Shown: positions 18,811 through 28,497, numbered from the stretch's first letter. The stretch: 64,000 nt of DNA from Flavobacteriaceae bacterium (GCA_029248185.1 JAQWJV010000010.1:18577-82576), one strand, 5' to 3'. The notes: generated by a model not told the origin, from the sequence alone. Numbers and translations are program-made.

Positions 18811-19449
18811 TTAACTTTCTGCAGGAGCATCCGCTGCTGGAGCAGATTCTCCTCCTTCAGTTCCTTCTGTTGTAGCATCGTCATCCTCTTCTTCTTTCAA
18901 TGAAGCTCTAGAAGTACGAACTTGACAAACAACAGTATTATCAGGGTGAAGAATTGTATAGGCATCCGTTTGGAGTTCAGCCGTGTATAATTTATTTCCC
19001 AATTTTAAGTTAGAAATATTTGCAACTATAAAGTCAGGTAGATCTTTAGGAAGTGCTTTAACTCGAAGTTTACGTTTATTAAGCACTAATACCCCACCAC
19101 TGTTTAGTACACCAGGTGCAGCACCTTCTACTTTTACAGGGATGTTCATTGCAACTTCTTTGTCATCAAAAAGGCGATAGAAGTCAATGTGTAAAATTTT
19201 ATCAGTCAATGGATGGAATTGGATGTCTTGAAGTATTGCAGGGACATCTTCTCCGTCTAATTTAATAACTACAGTGTGTGCATTAGGAGTGTAAACGAGT
19301 TTACTGAAATCAAGTTCCGGTGCAGCAAAGTGAAGCGGTTCGCCTCCACCATACAATACACAGGGAACTCTGCCAGCATTGCGCAACGCCTTGGTAGCTA
19401 CCTTGCCTACGCTTTCTCTTTTAGATCCGTTAATGGTAATAGATTTCAT
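18811..19449 (-). CDS. rplY: 50S ribosomal protein L25/general stress protein Ctc
   Basis: Binds 5S rRNA in the large subunit. The 212-residue protein is the long Ctc form. It has the L25 domain (about 1-90, with [10 protein letters not shown] and LHIDFYRL), the TL5-type C-terminal beta domain (about 95-180, with [12 protein letters not shown]) and an acidic Ala/Glu-rich tail. It lies 18 bases behind prs, as in many Bacteroidota, and is followed by a strong terminator. Confidence 0.96.
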   Translation of the reverse strand: MKSITINGSKRESVGKVATKALRNAGRVPCVLYGGGEPLHFAAPELDFSKLVYTPNAHTVVIKLDGEDVPAILQDIQFHPLTDKILHIDFYRLFDDKEVAMNIPVKVEGAAPGVLNSGGVLVLNKRKLRVKALPKDLPDFIVANISNLKLGNKLYTAELQTDAYTILHPDNTVVCQVRTSRASLKEEEDDDATTEGTEGGESAPAADAPAES

Positions 19450-19467
19450 TTGTTTTTTTAATTAAGG

Positions 19468-20400
19468 TTACATTATAAATTTTGAACTTATCGACTGATT
19501 GTAATGCACATTTCGCATTACTTCAGCGAATAATGGGGCGCAAGATAATACTTTTACTTTAGGGTGACTAATTCTAGGAGGAATAGAATCGGTTACAATT
19601 AATTCTTCCAGTTTTGAAGATTCAATTTTCTCGTACGCATTTCCAGAAAGAAGGGCATGAGTACAGATTGCTCTTACAGAAATAGCCCCTCTTTCCATCA
19701 TTAAATCTGCTGCTTTTGTTAGGGTTCCTGCCGTATCCACCATATCATCAACAAGGATTACGTTTTTACCTTTGACATCTCCGATAAGTTCCATGTGAGA
19801 GATCACATTAGCTTTTTCTCTTTGCTTATAACAAATAACAACATCACTACCCAGAAATTTGGAATAGGCATAAGCACGTTTGGATCCCCCCATGTCTGGT
19901 GATGCAATCGTTAAATTATCTAATCCCAAAGATTTTATGTGAGGAATGAAAATAGAAGAAGCAAAAAGATGATCTACAGGTTTTTCAAAAAATCCTTGAA
20001 TTTGATCTGCATGTAAATCCATGGTAATAATTCGTGTTGCTCCAGCAGTTTCCAACAATTTAGCAATCAGTTTTGCTCCTATGGGAACCCTTGGTTTGTC
20101 CTTACGGTCCTGTCGTGCCCATCCAAAATAGGGCAATACCGCTGTAATGTGTCTTGCAGAAGCACGCTTTGCTGCATCCAGCATCAAAAGCATTTCCATT
20201 AAATTTTCAGAAGTAGGGTGTGTGGATCCAATGATAAATACACGTGTACCCCTAACAGATTCCTCAAAAGAGGGTTGAAACTCTCCGTCACTATAGCGTG
20301 AAAAGTTAACTTTACCCATTTCAGACCCAAATTTTTCTGCAATAGAGTTTGAAAGTTCAGTGCTTTGTGTACAAGAGAATATTTTTGCAGGAGTTTCCAT
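19468..20400 (-). CDS. prs: Ribose-phosphate pyrophosphokinase
   Basis: Makes PRPP from ribose 5-phosphate and ATP for nucleotide, His and Trp synthesis. The 310-residue class I enzyme has the ATP-binding flexible loop GWARQDRKDKPR, the DLHADQIQGFF motif, and the PRPP-binding loop ILVDDMVDTAGTL. It heads a prs-rplY transcript with a good -7 element 18 bases upstream of the start. Confidence 0.98.
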   Translation of the reverse strand: METPAKIFSCTQSTELSNSIAEKFGSEMGKVNFSRYSDGEFQPSFEESVRGTRVFIIGSTHPTSENLMEMLLMLDAAKRASARHITAVLPYFGWARQDRKDKPRVPIGAKLIAKLLETAGATRIITMDLHADQIQGFFEKPVDHLFASSIFIPHIKSLGLDNLTIASPDMGGSKRAYAYSKFLGSDVVICYKQREKANVISHMELIGDVKGKNVILVDDMVDTAGTLTKAADLMMERGAISVRAICTHALLSGNAYEKIESSKLEELIVTDSIPPRISHPKVKVLSCAPLFAEVMRNVHYNQSISSKFIM

Positions 20401-20417
20401 ATGAATGTTTAAGAGCT

Positions 20418-20425
20418 CAAATTTA
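20418..20425 (-). promoter_or_regulatory. Predicted -7 promoter element for prs
   Basis: TAAATTTG on the minus strand matches TAnnTTTG, 17 bases from the prs ATG. Only this element is recognisable. Confidence 0.45.
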
Positions 20426-20483
20426 TAAATAAATTATGGATAGCATTATTCTAATTTTTAATTCAAAGGAAAAAATATTTTAC

Positions 20484-20491
20484 TATTTTTG
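20484..20491 (+). promoter_or_regulatory. Predicted -7 promoter element for tRNA-Leu(CAA)
   Basis: TATTTTTG ends 9 bases before the first tRNA base, which would place transcription start at or just before the mature 5' end. Confidence 0.6.
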
Positions 20492-20500
20492 CTGCCCCAA

Positions 20501-20582
20501 GCCTTGGTGGCGGAATTGGTAGACGCGCTGGATTCAAAATCCAGTTCTTTCGGGAGTGTGGGTTCGATTCCCACCCAAGGTA
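20501..20582 (+). tRNA. tRNA-Leu (anticodon CAA)
   Basis: Full class II cloverleaf of 82 bases. The acceptor 5' strand is GCCTTGG, the D-arm contains AATTGGTAGAC, the anticodon stem CTGGA/TCCAG encloses TTCAAAA (anticodon CAA), there is a long variable arm, and the T-arm is GTGGG-TTCGATT-CCCAC. The acceptor 3' strand CCAAGGT gives a G1-U72 wobble pair, with discriminator A. CCA is not encoded. It is a monocistronic gene with its own promoter and terminator. Confidence 0.97.
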
Positions 20583-20589
20583 CTTTTAA

Positions 20590-20632
20590 AATCCGCAAGA
20601 CATTGTATTATATGTTGTTGCGGATTTTTTTT
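20590..20632 (+). terminator. Rho-independent terminator after tRNA-Leu(CAA)
   Basis: AATCCGCAA and TTGCGGATT pair perfectly around a 19-base loop and are followed by a run of eight Ts. It starts 8 bases after the tRNA discriminator base. Confidence 0.8.
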
Positions 20633-20674
20633 GAAAAAAGCTGCAACTTCTTCGAACCGAAATATTCGCAGGAT

Positions 20675-22336
20675 TTACAACTCTTGGTAATTATTTTTGA
20701 TTTCATGGAGTTGTTTGGGGTCACCTGTTAATTCAAATCTTCCCAGAGAAATGGGGATATTTCCTATATTGCTCAAGTTGTCAAAGAATTGTTTTAACGT
20801 GAAACCTTCAGTCCTTTTTTCTTGTTCTTTTGCTACTTCAGCTAGGGTTTCTTCAATCAAATATTTTCCAGTAATATAACTTGTGCCATAGCCAGGTTGT
20901 CTGAGGTATAAATGTTGTTCAAAAATCAACAGTTCTTTTTCTGTTTTCATCCATCCTCTGGGGGTGTATTCCGAATGAATTTTTCCCGCATCTTCCATGG
21001 ACATCATATTGGCTTGGGCATATAGTGAGCCCAAGCCTCGTGCTGCTCTTTGCGCGATCAAGATATAGACAATTTCTCTCGCTCTGGGATTTTCATCATA
21101 CAAACCAGCCTGCATAAACATTTCCTCAACTGCAGTGGCGAGACCTTCGTTTCTTGAGTCAAAAATATTGTAGAGTAATGCATTTCTTCTTATGGGATTT
21201 TCATGTGGATTTAAATCCATTCGTGCGAGTTCAAACCAATGATAGAAATGAGAGAAAAGAGGTTTTGGATCATAATGTGATGTTATCCAAAAAAAGTTTC
21301 TTTTGTTGGCAGGAATATATTTACCTAAATGGGGTTCCAGTGCTGGGGTGAAATAATCTTCTACGGTAACGATATCATTTTCTTTCAGAAAGTCAATTAA
21401 TTCCTTAGCAGCATTTTTTGCCAATTTTTCGTAAGATTCGGGCGAGTCTGCGTCTTGCAGTGCGGGTAATTTTCGGTTGCGATGTTCTTCTAATTTTAAA
21501 GAGGACCAAGCCCGAGCTAATTCTCTTTTCAATAGGAGAACTTCATCGTCCCAACTCAACGGAACTAAATGGACATTTTGTTGATACCAAGTATAGTTTT
21601 CTTTTCCGATTCCCGAGGGTCCGGTTTTATTTGGGATTTCATTTGTAAGCCATGCTACAAAGGAGACTGTAGCCTGTCTTGCATCATTTATTGCTGCTTT
21701 TAGCCCCTTGTCTACGGCCACTCCTTTTTGAAGAAGAAGATCATCCAGATCTTTAATTTGATTTCTGAGGTCTTTGATGCCCGTAATCCAAAGATCGCGT
21801 GCATTGCCCGTTAGGTTGTTTTTGGCTTGTTGGTGAAAGTTAGGAATGTTTTTGAGGGAAGAAATCAATTGACTTCTTGAGGATGGATCAAGTGGAAAGG
21901 AATATTGCCAAAGTTCAATTACCGCATGATGCGTTGGACCTTCATGTGCAGGTACATCACTTTTATAGGTCCAAATGGATTTGTAAAATGCAGGATCTCT
22001 TTGCCAAGGTTTTAATACTTTATAGTTGAAAATATACCCATTCATTTCTGCCCAAAGTATATACCAGTCTGCCTTTTGCGAAGCCGTCCAGTCTTTTTTG
22101 GAGATCTCCTGAAGACGCTTTTTCAATACAACAAAAGTAGGCCACCGTTTGTCAAAAGTAGCTTGAGAATAATCAGGAAGACCTTCTAATAAAGGAGGGG
22201 CTTCAAAGGAGCGCCAATCATCAAATAAAGTGATTAGCTCTTGGTGCTTGTCCGTATTTAGAGTCTTTTTTTGGGCTTGAGTATTATGAAAGAAAAGCGA
22301 GAAAAGAAGTGTAAAAAAGAGTGAGTGAATTTTCAT
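20675..22336 (-). CDS. Exported DUF885 family protein
   Basis: A 553-residue protein with a signal peptide of about 21 residues ending at TQA. The overall helical composition, the segment EGLATAVEEMFMQAGLYD (resembling the EGWA...E region of DUF885) and the QPGYGTSYITGK region support DUF885, a family with gluzincin-like features and suspected peptidase or hydrolase activity. No HExxH is visible, so an enzymatic role is inferred only from family. It is divergent from the BNR-repeat gene across a short intergenic region holding a perfect palindrome. Confidence 0.75.
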   Translation of the reverse strand: MKIHSLFFTLLFSLFFHNTQAQKKTLNTDKHQELITLFDDWRSFEAPPLLEGLPDYSQATFDKRWPTFVVLKKRLQEISKKDWTASQKADWYILWAEMNGYIFNYKVLKPWQRDPAFYKSIWTYKSDVPAHEGPTHHAVIELWQYSFPLDPSSRSQLISSLKNIPNFHQQAKNNLTGNARDLWITGIKDLRNQIKDLDDLLLQKGVAVDKGLKAAINDARQATVSFVAWLTNEIPNKTGPSGIGKENYTWYQQNVHLVPLSWDDEVLLLKRELARAWSSLKLEEHRNRKLPALQDADSPESYEKLAKNAAKELIDFLKENDIVTVEDYFTPALEPHLGKYIPANKRNFFWITSHYDPKPLFSHFYHWFELARMDLNPHENPIRRNALLYNIFDSRNEGLATAVEEMFMQAGLYDENPRAREIVYILIAQRAARGLGSLYAQANMMSMEDAGKIHSEYTPRGWMKTEKELLIFEQHLYLRQPGYGTSYITGKYLIEETLAEVAKEQEKRTEGFTLKQFFDNLSNIGNIPISLGRFELTGDPKQLHEIKNNYQEL

Positions 22337-22398
22337 TTTGGAAAGAATAAAATCGGATAAAAGTCAATGATTTTGATGAAGGTTTATTCCTATAAATG

Positions 22399-22414
22399 TA
22401 GCAAAATTTTGCTA
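22399..22414. promoter_or_regulatory. 16-base perfect palindrome in a divergent promoter region (candidate operator)
   Basis: TAGCAAAATTTTGCTA is its own reverse complement. It lies between the divergent DUF885 and BNR-repeat genes, 62 bases from one start and 31 from the other. A second inverted repeat, CTATA-TTG-TATAG, overlaps its right end. No T-run follows, so a terminator is unlikely; a dimeric regulator site is a reasonable inference. No regulator gene is adjacent. Confidence 0.5.
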
Positions 22415-22445
22415 TATTGTATAGTTTATAAAAACACGATTCATC

Positions 22446-25400
22446 ATGCGTTTACCCTTCTATATAATTTTGTGGATTACACTTCCAATGAGTGCTCAAA
22501 CATTAGATTTTGACTCCCTTGAAAATTTAAAGATTCGAAACATTGGACCTGCAAACATGAGTGGAAGGATTACCACGATTGACGTATTGACCTCCAATCC
22601 AAAAATAATGTATGTTGGTGCCGCTTCGGGTGGCGTTTGGAAATCAGAAAATGGAGGTTCAGCATGGAATCCGATTTTTGATGATCAGCCAACCCAAAAT
22701 ATTGGTGCCATTGCAATTCAGCAATCAAATCCAGAAGTAGTATGGGTTGGAACAGGAGAGGGAAATCCCAGAAATTCCATGAATTTAGGAATGGGAATTT
22801 TTAAAAGTGAAGATGGAGGTGTTAGCTGGAAGCATATGGGATTGGAAGAGACAAAGACCATTCATAGGATAATCATTGACCCATCCGATGCGAATATCAT
22901 TTATGTTGGAGCCATGGGAGATCCATTTACTGAAAATGAACATCGAGGTTTGTATAAGTCGGTTGACGGGGGTAAAAATTGGAAAAGGATTTTGTTTTCT
23001 AATAATTCTTCAGGAATTGCTGATTTGGTAATGGATCCAATAAACCCTAAGAAACTATTTGCCGCGTTATATCAGCATAAACGGACACCATATTCTTTTG
23101 TTTCTGGTGGATCAGGATCAGGTCTTTTTCTAAGTTTAGATAGCGGTGAAACATGGAGTAAAATAGGTGTTAACCAAGGGCTTCCTCAGGGAGATCTTGG
23201 AAGAATCGGTTTGGCCATTGCACAGAGTAATCCAAATCGAGTTTATGCCAAAATTGAAGCAAAAAAAAACCTACTCTTCCGCAGTGATAATGGAGGGACT
23301 TCATGGACTGTGATCAATAGTAATCCTAAATTCACAAATAATCGCCCTTTTTATTTTCAGGATTTAGCGGTAGACACCCAAGATGAAGATAGACTATATA
23401 ATATTTATCAACCTTTATCAGTAAGTTATGATGGAGGAAAAACTTTTGATCCCAGTCCGATGATTCCGGCTGACGAAACCAAAGGAATTCATGCTGATTT
23501 TCACGCCATGTGGATTAATCCCAAAGATCCGCAGCATTTTATTATTGGTGGCGATGGCGGTATAGGAATCACTCAAGATCATGGTAAAAGTTGGTATTTC
23601 CCTGAGACGATTCCCGTAGCGCAATTTTATCAAATCAATGTAGATTATGATACTCCTTATAATGTTTATGGTGGTATGCAAGATAATGGTAATTGGTCTG
23701 GACCTGCCTACACTTGGAAAAGAGGTGGGATTAGAACTTTGTACTGGCAATACCTAGTTGGGGGGGATGGGTTTTACATTGCTCCTGACAGAGACAATTC
23801 TAGGTTTGGTTATGGAACTTCACAAAATGGAGACCTTTATCGATATGACAAGCGAACAGGATATTATCAGAGTATCGCTCCTCAACCCATTTCTACAAAA
23901 AAGGGGTTGAGGTTTAATTGGAATGCAGGATTTGCAAAAGATCCACACGATGAAAAAGCGGCATATTATGGCTCACAATATGTTCATAAAACAGAAGATA
24001 AAGGGGCCACCTGGGAGATTATTTCTCCTGATCTCAGCACCAATAATACAGATCATCAAAAGGGGGATTATGGGGGGTTAACACTCGATATTTCTGGTGC
24101 AGAAAATTATAACAGTATTCTTTCCATTGCTCCCAGTCCTCTCAATAAAAAAATAATTTGGGTTGGGACAGATGATGGTCAGGTTCAGTTAACTCAAAAC
24201 GGAGGTGCCACATGGGAAAATTTAACGCCACAAATTGATGAACTCCCCAATGAAGCATGGATAGCTCGAATTCATCCTTCACGATACGAGGAAGGGACGG
24301 CTTGGGTGGTTGTCAATAATTATCGAAAGGGTGATTATGCTCCCTACCTTTTCAAAACGAAAGATTATGGAAAACAGTGGTCACGTATTATTGACGCGAA
24401 CGATGTGAAAGGATATGCACTCTCTTTTGTTCAAGATCCTGTTGAAAAAAACCTGCTCTTTTTAGGCACAGAACACGGTTTATGGATCAGTATCAATGAG
24501 GGAAGAGATTGGACTCCTTTTAAGAATGGCTTCCCAAGGGTGTCAACAATGGATTTAGTCATTCAAGAAAAGGAATCAGCACTAGTGGTTGGAACTTTTG
24601 GCCGTGCCATTTGGATATTGGATGATTTATTGAGTTTAAGAGCCTTGGTATCTAATCCATCAATGCAAAAACTAACTGCACTTCCCATGAATAAAGCTGT
24701 TCAGGTAAAAGGCTTATTTATTAATCCTCCAGGGAATATTTGGTCAGGATTTAATACAACTTTTGAAGGGGAAAATAAAGTGTTTCAAAAAATTGAGATG
24801 CCATTTTTTTTAGAGGCTTCACCCAGTAAAATGGATTCAATTACTGCAAGGATTTACAATGAAAAGGGAGAGGTTCTTAAAACGCTGGTGAGTTCTGATT
24901 TAAAGAAAGGACTTAATTATCTTATCTGGAAACTGGATGAGGAAAAGGCAAACCTCCCCGGCGCATGGATTCATGAGGATTCACGAGGAATTCCTGTTTT
25001 ACCGGGAGTGTATACCGTAAAATTTAGGTATCAGGATGTGAGCAGTGAACAGACCCTTAAAGTAGTTGCTGATCCGAGATTTGATTTGGACCAAGAGGTT
25101 GATGAGAAATTATATGTTTATCAAAAGACAATAGACCAACAGGTTAAATTGCTTTCTGGTTTACTAGTAAAATTGGGTTCATGGGAAAAACAGATAAATT
25201 CAACTTTAGATCGTTTGTCCAATTCAACACGACCAAATAAAAGTGAAGTGCTTAAGATAAATCAGTTAAAAGAGGAATTATTACTCTTGAAGTTAGTGGG
25301 GAGAGACAAGGCTGTAGATCGGCAAGTTGGAGCATGGCAAAGCTCTAAAATCACACCTTATTCTGCAACAAATGAAGCTTTAAAAGCTTCTGTTTCAAGG

Positions 25401-25541
25401 CTAACGATTCCCTCAAAGCAAGATTGGGATCGTATTGAAGTTGCTAAAAATTTGATCCTATCTTTTGAAAAGAAAATTAATCAGTTTGAAAAGAAAAAAT
25501 GGGCAAGGTATTTTAAGGCCTATGGAAAATTAGCAAATTAA
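22446..25541 (+). CDS. Exported BNR/VPS10-type beta-propeller protein
   Basis: A 1031-residue secreted protein with a signal peptide of about 18 residues. The mature part is full of Asp-box/BNR repeats of the form S-x-D/N-G-G-x-x-W (for example KSENGGSAW, KSEDGGVSW, KSVDGGKNW, RSDNGGTSW, LTQNGGATW). This fits a double seven-bladed propeller of the sortilin/VPS10-like group, often labelled glycosyl hydrolase or sialidase-like without proof. The last 300 residues hold a beta domain (about 735-870) and a helical end. No sialidase Arg triad is obvious. Binding or peptidase-associated scaffold is as likely as an enzyme. Confidence 0.85.
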   Translation: MRLPFYIILWITLPMSAQTLDFDSLENLKIRNIGPANMSGRITTIDVLTSNPKIMYVGAASGGVWKSENGGSAWNPIFDDQPTQNIGAIAIQQSNPEVVWVGTGEGNPRNSMNLGMGIFKSEDGGVSWKHMGLEETKTIHRIIIDPSDANIIYVGAMGDPFTENEHRGLYKSVDGGKNWKRILFSNNSSGIADLVMDPINPKKLFAALYQHKRTPYSFVSGGSGSGLFLSLDSGETWSKIGVNQGLPQGDLGRIGLAIAQSNPNRVYAKIEAKKNLLFRSDNGGTSWTVINSNPKFTNNRPFYFQDLAVDTQDEDRLYNIYQPLSVSYDGGKTFDPSPMIPADETKGIHADFHAMWINPKDPQHFIIGGDGGIGITQDHGKSWYFPETIPVAQFYQINVDYDTPYNVYGGMQDNGNWSGPAYTWKRGGIRTLYWQYLVGGDGFYIAPDRDNSRFGYGTSQNGDLYRYDKRTGYYQSIAPQPISTKKGLRFNWNAGFAKDPHDEKAAYYGSQYVHKTEDKGATWEIISPDLSTNNTDHQKGDYGGLTLDISGAENYNSILSIAPSPLNKKIIWVGTDDGQVQLTQNGGATWENLTPQIDELPNEAWIARIHPSRYEEGTAWVVVNNYRKGDYAPYLFKTKDYGKQWSRIIDANDVKGYALSFVQDPVEKNLLFLGTEHGLWISINEGRDWTPFKNGFPRVSTMDLVIQEKESALVVGTFGRAIWILDDLLSLRALVSNPSMQKLTALPMNKAVQVKGLFINPPGNIWSGFNTTFEGENKVFQKIEMPFFLEASPSKMDSITARIYNEKGEVLKTLVSSDLKKGLNYLIWKLDEEKANLPGAWIHEDSRGIPVLPGVYTVKFRYQDVSSEQTLKVVADPRFDLDQEVDEKLYVYQKTIDQQVKLLSGLLVKLGSWEKQINSTLDRLSNSTRPNKSEVLKINQLKEELLLLKLVGRDKAVDRQVGAWQSSKITPYSATNEALKASVSRLTIPSKQDWDRIEVAKNLILSFEKKINQFEKKKWARYFKAYGKLAN

Positions 25542-25549
25542 TTTGGGGT

Positions 25550-27001
25550 TTATTCATCCAATAGGGCCTCTGCTTCTATTTCTACCAAATACCCATCACC
25601 CACAAGTTTAGCTTGAACGAGCGTATTGACAGGGTCAATATTTTTAAATCGGTGACCGTGTGCACGAGCCACTGCTTCCCAGTCTTTGATACTGTTTACG
25701 AAAATTCTAGTTCGAACCACATCTTTTAATGATCCGTTTAAAGATTCAATGGCTGCCTCAATTTTGTCAATTACAAAATGAGTTTGGGCTGCAGCATCTG
25801 TTCCTCCTACAACTTGGTTGCGGTGGGTAGCAGTTGTCCCAGAAACAAGAATCCGATTTCCTTTTTTTATAGCACGCGAATATCCAGCAAATTCTTCCCA
25901 TACCGTTCCACTATAAACATGTTTTCTCTGGGGTGATTTATCAACTGCGGAATAGACTGCTGGGCGAGTGTCTAAATGGTGACTGAGGTCTCCAGAAGCT
26001 GTTAAAAAGGGAGGTTTACGATATTCATCACCACAATTTCCAGGAACAGGGGAGAGCAGTGCAATTGCGTTTTCAATCTGGATGAGATCATCCGCTTCAA
26101 AAATAATATCGATTAAATTTTGGTGTTCTTGGATGTGGGCACTTTCTCCAAGGCGAGCACCAATAATTACAGCTGCAACACTTTTATTTTCTAAAACATA
26201 TCGACTAGCAATATTGGCAATCGATGTTGTATGTTTAATGGCTACTTGATTTAAAGTGTCGAGTAGTTGTTGGAAAACGTTCCATCCACCAGCAGCATCG
26301 ATGAAACGTTTGTATTTCATTTGGGACCAAGTGGGTAGGGTGTCTAAGGCGGGTTCTTTTTTACCCAGCCACCGATTAGAGAGAAACCCACCTGCCAAAG
26401 TACCATAGGCTAAGATTTGAACACCAAATTCCTCACATACAAGCTGCATAGTCTTCATTGCCCGACGATCTATGACAGAGTGAGAGATTTGATTACTTAC
26501 AATAGGAATACCATGTGCCAAAGCAATTCGCAGATGGTGAGCATCAAAATTGGTGACACCAATGGCTTCAATCAATCCTTCTTCTTTGAGTTCTTTTAAA
26601 AACAAAAGCCCATCTAACCAACTAGGATCAGCATAATTCCAAGCATGAAATTGCATCATGTTGATACTGGATTGTTGCATTCTGTCCAGGGCATTTTCAA
26701 TGGCGTTTCTTACTTCTTTCCTATCTATGCTCCCAGGTTTTGGCACCCATTTGGTAAATAATTGAATGGAAGCGCCCATGGGATGGTTATTTTTGCATTT
26801 CCCAGCAATGATTTCACTGGATCCATAATGATCTGCCATATCAAAAGCTGTAAACCCTGCCTCTACATATTCATTCATATAGCCTGCTGTTTTGATAGGA
26901 TCAAGTTGCTGCCCTTCTTTTTCCATATCGGCTATTTGCCACAAGCCAATGATTAGCCTGGGAATAGAAAGGGTAGGGGATAATAATGCTGTTTTTTTCA
27001 T
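25550..27001 (-). CDS. Aldo/keto reductase fused to a C-terminal Rid-family domain
   Basis: A 483-residue fusion. Residues 1 to about 325 are an aldo/keto reductase barrel with tetrad positions Asp54, Tyr59 (FDMADHYG), Lys84 and His119 (MMQFHAW). From about 360 to the end is a YjgF/YER057c/UK114 (Rid) domain beginning HVYSGTVWEEFAGYSRA. In it the archetypal RidA catalytic Arg (PARS motif) is replaced: the aligned segment reads DPVNTLVQAKL. The domain may therefore bind a small metabolite but not hydrolyse imines. It is followed upstream by the APC permease with only 2 bases between them, so the two form an operon, suggesting uptake and reduction of an amino acid-derived or sugar-derived compound. 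Confidence 0.9.
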   Translation of the reverse strand: MKKTALLSPTLSIPRLIIGLWQIADMEKEGQQLDPIKTAGYMNEYVEAGFTAFDMADHYGSSEIIAGKCKNNHPMGASIQLFTKWVPKPGSIDRKEVRNAIENALDRMQQSSINMMQFHAWNYADPSWLDGLLFLKELKEEGLIEAIGVTNFDAHHLRIALAHGIPIVSNQISHSVIDRRAMKTMQLVCEEFGVQILAYGTLAGGFLSNRWLGKKEPALDTLPTWSQMKYKRFIDAAGGWNVFQQLLDTLNQVAIKHTTSIANIASRYVLENKSVAAVIIGARLGESAHIQEHQNLIDIIFEADDLIQIENAIALLSPVPGNCGDEYRKPPFLTASGDLSHHLDTRPAVYSAVDKSPQRKHVYSGTVWEEFAGYSRAIKKGNRILVSGTTATHRNQVVGGTDAAAQTHFVIDKIEAAIESLNGSLKDVVRTRIFVNSIKDWEAVARAHGHRFKNIDPVNTLVQAKLVGDGYLVEIEAEALLDE

Positions 27002-27003
27002 GT

Positions 27004-28497
27004 TTACTCGGTTGGTAATTTTTTAAAGTGTTGATAAAAGCTTGTATCTTTTTTTTGGAGTTGTTTCCATTGATAGAAAAAGACGATACTCGCTAGACCC
27101 ATTACAATAAGCCATACATAAGTGGAGTGAAAATACCATACTTCTGTTTCGCTTGTGAGATCTTTATAAAGGTGAATGATTAAAAATCCAGTAAGGAAAA
27201 TAATGCCACCCCATCCAATGATGAGTTGTAGGATTCTGTTTTTTATAATTTTGATTTCCTGACTTAGTTTAGGATTGTATTTTTTTAGGGTGAGCAGGGT
27301 GACACTCATTAATAAAAAGTTAACTAACATTGAAGTAACCATGATGTCAATTCCTAGGAAAAAATCACCTGCAAAGTGAGAGCCCAAAACTCCAATGCTG
27401 GACATCACTCCCGCTAACATTAACGCGATGTATGGAGATTTGTTTTGGGGATGAATTTTGGTTATTTGTTTTGGGAAAATGGAATCTTTTGCCCAGGCAA
27501 ACATGAGGCGCGATACTGATAATAACATGGCTGGTAAATCATTGATCAAAGCAATTGCTGCACCCAATAAAATAAGAAGATCAAGTCCTTTTGGTAAAAC
27601 ATAACTCAATAGACCTGGGGCTGTAATATCTTTGATTTGAGCTTGTTCTGAAATATAACTCCACGGAATTATTTTATAAACTGATGCGGTAAAGAGAAAA
27701 TAAAAAAGACCAACTCCTAAAATGGCAATGAGGATGGCTAGGGGTAGATTTCTAGTTGGATTTTTAGCTTCGCTTCCTGTCTGTGCAATAGCATCAAATC
27801 CAATAAAACTTGAAAACAAAATAGCGGCTGCAGCTAAAAAAATACGCCATTCAAAATTGGGATTAGGGGAAAGCATATGAGCCAAACCTTCTTTCTCTTT
27901 TAGTGCCACAAGAAAGTCATCAGCATCATAAAACAAACCCGATAAAATCACAATACTCCCCAAGCAAAAAATGACAATCACCATTGGAATTAACAGATTA
28001 GTATAGGACTTAATCCCTCTAATATTTAAGTATACAAACCCCCATATCAAACTCAATCCCATGGCCACTCGCACAATGGAGATATCAAGTAACTCAGCCA
28101 ACCCGTAGAGCTCAGAGCTATAGGCAATATCCCTTAAAAAAGGAATAGAGATATAGGCAATAACTCCAATAACTATCGATAAGCCAAACCACTGAGAAAA
28201 GCTGGCAACAAAACCCAAATAGGGATTTAAACCTCTACTAGCGTATAAATAGCTTCCTCCTGCCCGGGGCATTGCTGAGGATAGAATGGCATAGGCCAAG
28301 CCCGCAAATAGTGCAGGAATAGCAGCAAAGGCAAAAGCCCACAAGACATAGGGACCTATGTTGGGAACACTTCTATGAATCATAAAGGGAACAACGTTTA
28401 TAGAAGCTCCTACCATAGAGGATACCCCTGTAGCGATGACAGCAAATAACCCCATTTGTCTACTTAGTCCAAGTGTTTTTTTCATTAGTGCATTCAA
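27004..28497 (-). CDS. APC-superfamily amino acid permease
   Basis: An inner-membrane transporter of 497 residues with about 12 to 13 hydrophobic helices. The first contains the family signature GLFAVIATGVSSMVGASINVV (unwound Gly-rich helix 1). Further APC landmarks are SSAMPRAGGSYLYASRGLNP and SSFIGFDAIAQTGSEAKNPTRNLP. The substrate is probably an amino acid or amine. It lies first in a two-gene unit with the AKR-Rid fusion and is divergent from the gamma-glutamyltransferase-like lipoprotein gene. Confidence 0.9.
   Translation of the reverse strand: MNALMKKTLGLSRQMGLFAVIATGVSSMVGASINVVPFMIHRSVPNIGPYVLWAFAFAAIPALFAGLAYAILSSAMPRAGGSYLYASRGLNPYLGFVASFSQWFGLSIVIGVIAYISIPFLRDIAYSSELYGLAELLDISIVRVAMGLSLIWGFVYLNIRGIKSYTNLLIPMVIVIFCLGSIVILSGLFYDADDFLVALKEKEGLAHMLSPNPNFEWRIFLAAAAILFSSFIGFDAIAQTGSEAKNPTRNLPLAILIAILGVGLFYFLFTASVYKIIPWSYISEQAQIKDITAPGLLSYVLPKGLDLLILLGAAIALINDLPAMLLSVSRLMFAWAKDSIFPKQITKIHPQNKSPYIALMLAGVMSSIGVLGSHFAGDFFLGIDIMVTSMLVNFLLMSVTLLTLKKYNPKLSQEIKIIKNRILQLIIGWGGIIFLTGFLIIHLYKDLTSETEVWYFHSTYVWLIVMGLASIVFFYQWKQLQKKDTSFYQHFKKLPTE

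Noticed and set aside
22446..25541. Sialidase assignment for the BNR-repeat protein
   Set aside because: BNR/Asp-box repeats occur in many propellers; the Arg triad and other sialidase catalytic residues were not identified.
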